Below, piece by piece: positions 32,155 through 32,396 of a stretch of 32,396 nucleotides of DNA. The stretch is from Bacillota bacterium (GTDB taxonomy: Bacteria > Bacillota > Clostridia > Clostridiales > Caloramatoraceae). The notes beneath the pieces were generated by a model, which worked only from the letters and a program-made list of their open reading frames with translations, searched no databases and was not told the DNA's origin. Location of the stretch: NCBI GenBank assembly GCA_023415335.1, contig JAEZLD010000085.1, positions 1-32,396 on the forward strand, written 5' to 3'. Both the position numbers and the translations under genes were made by a program. How positions within the stretch are numbered: the stretch's first letter is position 1; each line of letters opens with the position of its first letter.

Positions 32155-32396
32155 TTATTCTGTGGGCTTCATGTCTGCAAGTTGCTTATAAAGTCGCAGC
32201 CTTTCGGATGCATCCTCCTCAGCCAGAGAGAAAAGCTTATCAGCCCTATCTGGGAAGATAGTCTGTAGTGCAGAGTAGCGGACCTCTCCTTTTATGAAGT
32301 TCTGGAAGCTTTCTGATGGTTCCTTGGAATCCAGTATTAAGGGGTTCTTTCCCTGGGCCTTAAGCTGGGGATTAAATCTGTACAGCTGCCAGTAGC
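32155..32396 (-). CDS. nifJ: Pyruvate:ferredoxin (flavodoxin) oxidoreductase, C-terminal end (partial)
   Basis: 80 visible codons of the minus-strand gene before a TAA at 32155-32157; the rest is beyond the right edge. The sequence YWQLYRFNPQLKAQGKNPL, then DSKEPSESFQNFIKGEVRYS and the ALQTIFPDRADKLF tail, is the highly conserved last segment of the single-chain PFOR (pyruvate synthase), the thiamine-diphosphate enzyme that oxidises pyruvate to acetyl-CoA and reduces ferredoxin in clostridial fermentation. Nothing suggests truncation. Confidence 0.93.
   Translation of the reverse strand, partial: YWQLYRFNPQLKAQGKNPLILDSKEPSESFQNFIKGEVRYSALQTIFPDRADKLFSLAEEDASERLRLYKQLADMKPTE

Overview
This window reads as a stretch of chromosome from a low-GC, anaerobic, spore-forming Firmicute of the class Clostridia. 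The signs are heavy use of AGG/AGA and ATA codons, strong AGGAGG-type ribosome-binding sites, the C-terminus of a pyruvate:ferredoxin oxidoreductase, a rubrerythrin, a very large 2-hydroxyacyl-CoA-dehydratase-activase-type protein, a small DUF3787-type spore protein and a class B sortase. I see no rRNA, tRNA, CRISPR array, prophage or insertion sequence. Most of the window is ordinary core genome. The assignment to Clostridia is inference; I cannot name the species.

Layout. 1-140 is the 3' end of an unidentified gene. 391-2211 (-) is an FtsH-type membrane protease. 2425-3255 (+) is a class B sortase ending in a 38-bp perfect palindrome. 3416-6039 (-) is a lysC-lysA lysine operon with its own sigma-A promoter, an L-box lysine riboswitch and an intrinsic terminator (6127-6415). 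6519-7274 (+) is exonuclease III. 7440-11137 (+) is a five-gene run: msrA, D-serine dehydratase, a DUF3842 protein, a Crp/Fnr regulator and 3-methyladenine glycosylase I. 11487-11987 (-) is an unknown membrane protein and 12133-12672 (-) is rubrerythrin. 12877-15887 (-) is a znuA-znuC-znuB-zur zinc-uptake operon. 16090-17022 (+) is a TPR protein, 17237-21541 (+) the 1434-residue activase fusion, 21731-22633 (+) an E2-like acyltransferase without its catalytic His, and 22747-23385 (+) an HD-domain hydrolase.

23517-28542 (-) holds three tandem paralogues of a membrane-anchored LysM-G5-M23 cell-wall endopeptidase. Each appears to start at TTG and has its own TTGnnn-17-TAnAAT promoter and terminator. 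28786-29388 (+) is a phosphoesterase that converges on and overlaps 29373-31289 (-), a fusion of a ParB-like domain to a BMP/PnrA-type binding domain with no signal peptide. 31408-31575 (+) is a DUF3787 spore-type protein, 31761-31895 (+) a candidate small RNA, 31920-32108 (-) a small membrane protein, and 32155-32396 (-) the end of the PFOR gene.

How the parts work together. Lysine synthesis is controlled by transcription attenuation: the 3' strand of riboswitch helix P1 is perfectly complementary over 9 bases to the terminator's 5' arm. The zinc importer carries its own Fur-family regulator as last gene, a self-contained feedback unit. The three endopeptidases look like a triplication that kept its control regions and then diverged in the linkers. 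The observations I would follow first are the ParB-BMP fusion, the TTG-started M23 trio, a 15-mer repeat that occurs both between genes and inside lysA, a candidate small RNA, and a near-identical 21-nt motif upstream of two unlinked genes. None amounts to a proven new system from sequence alone.
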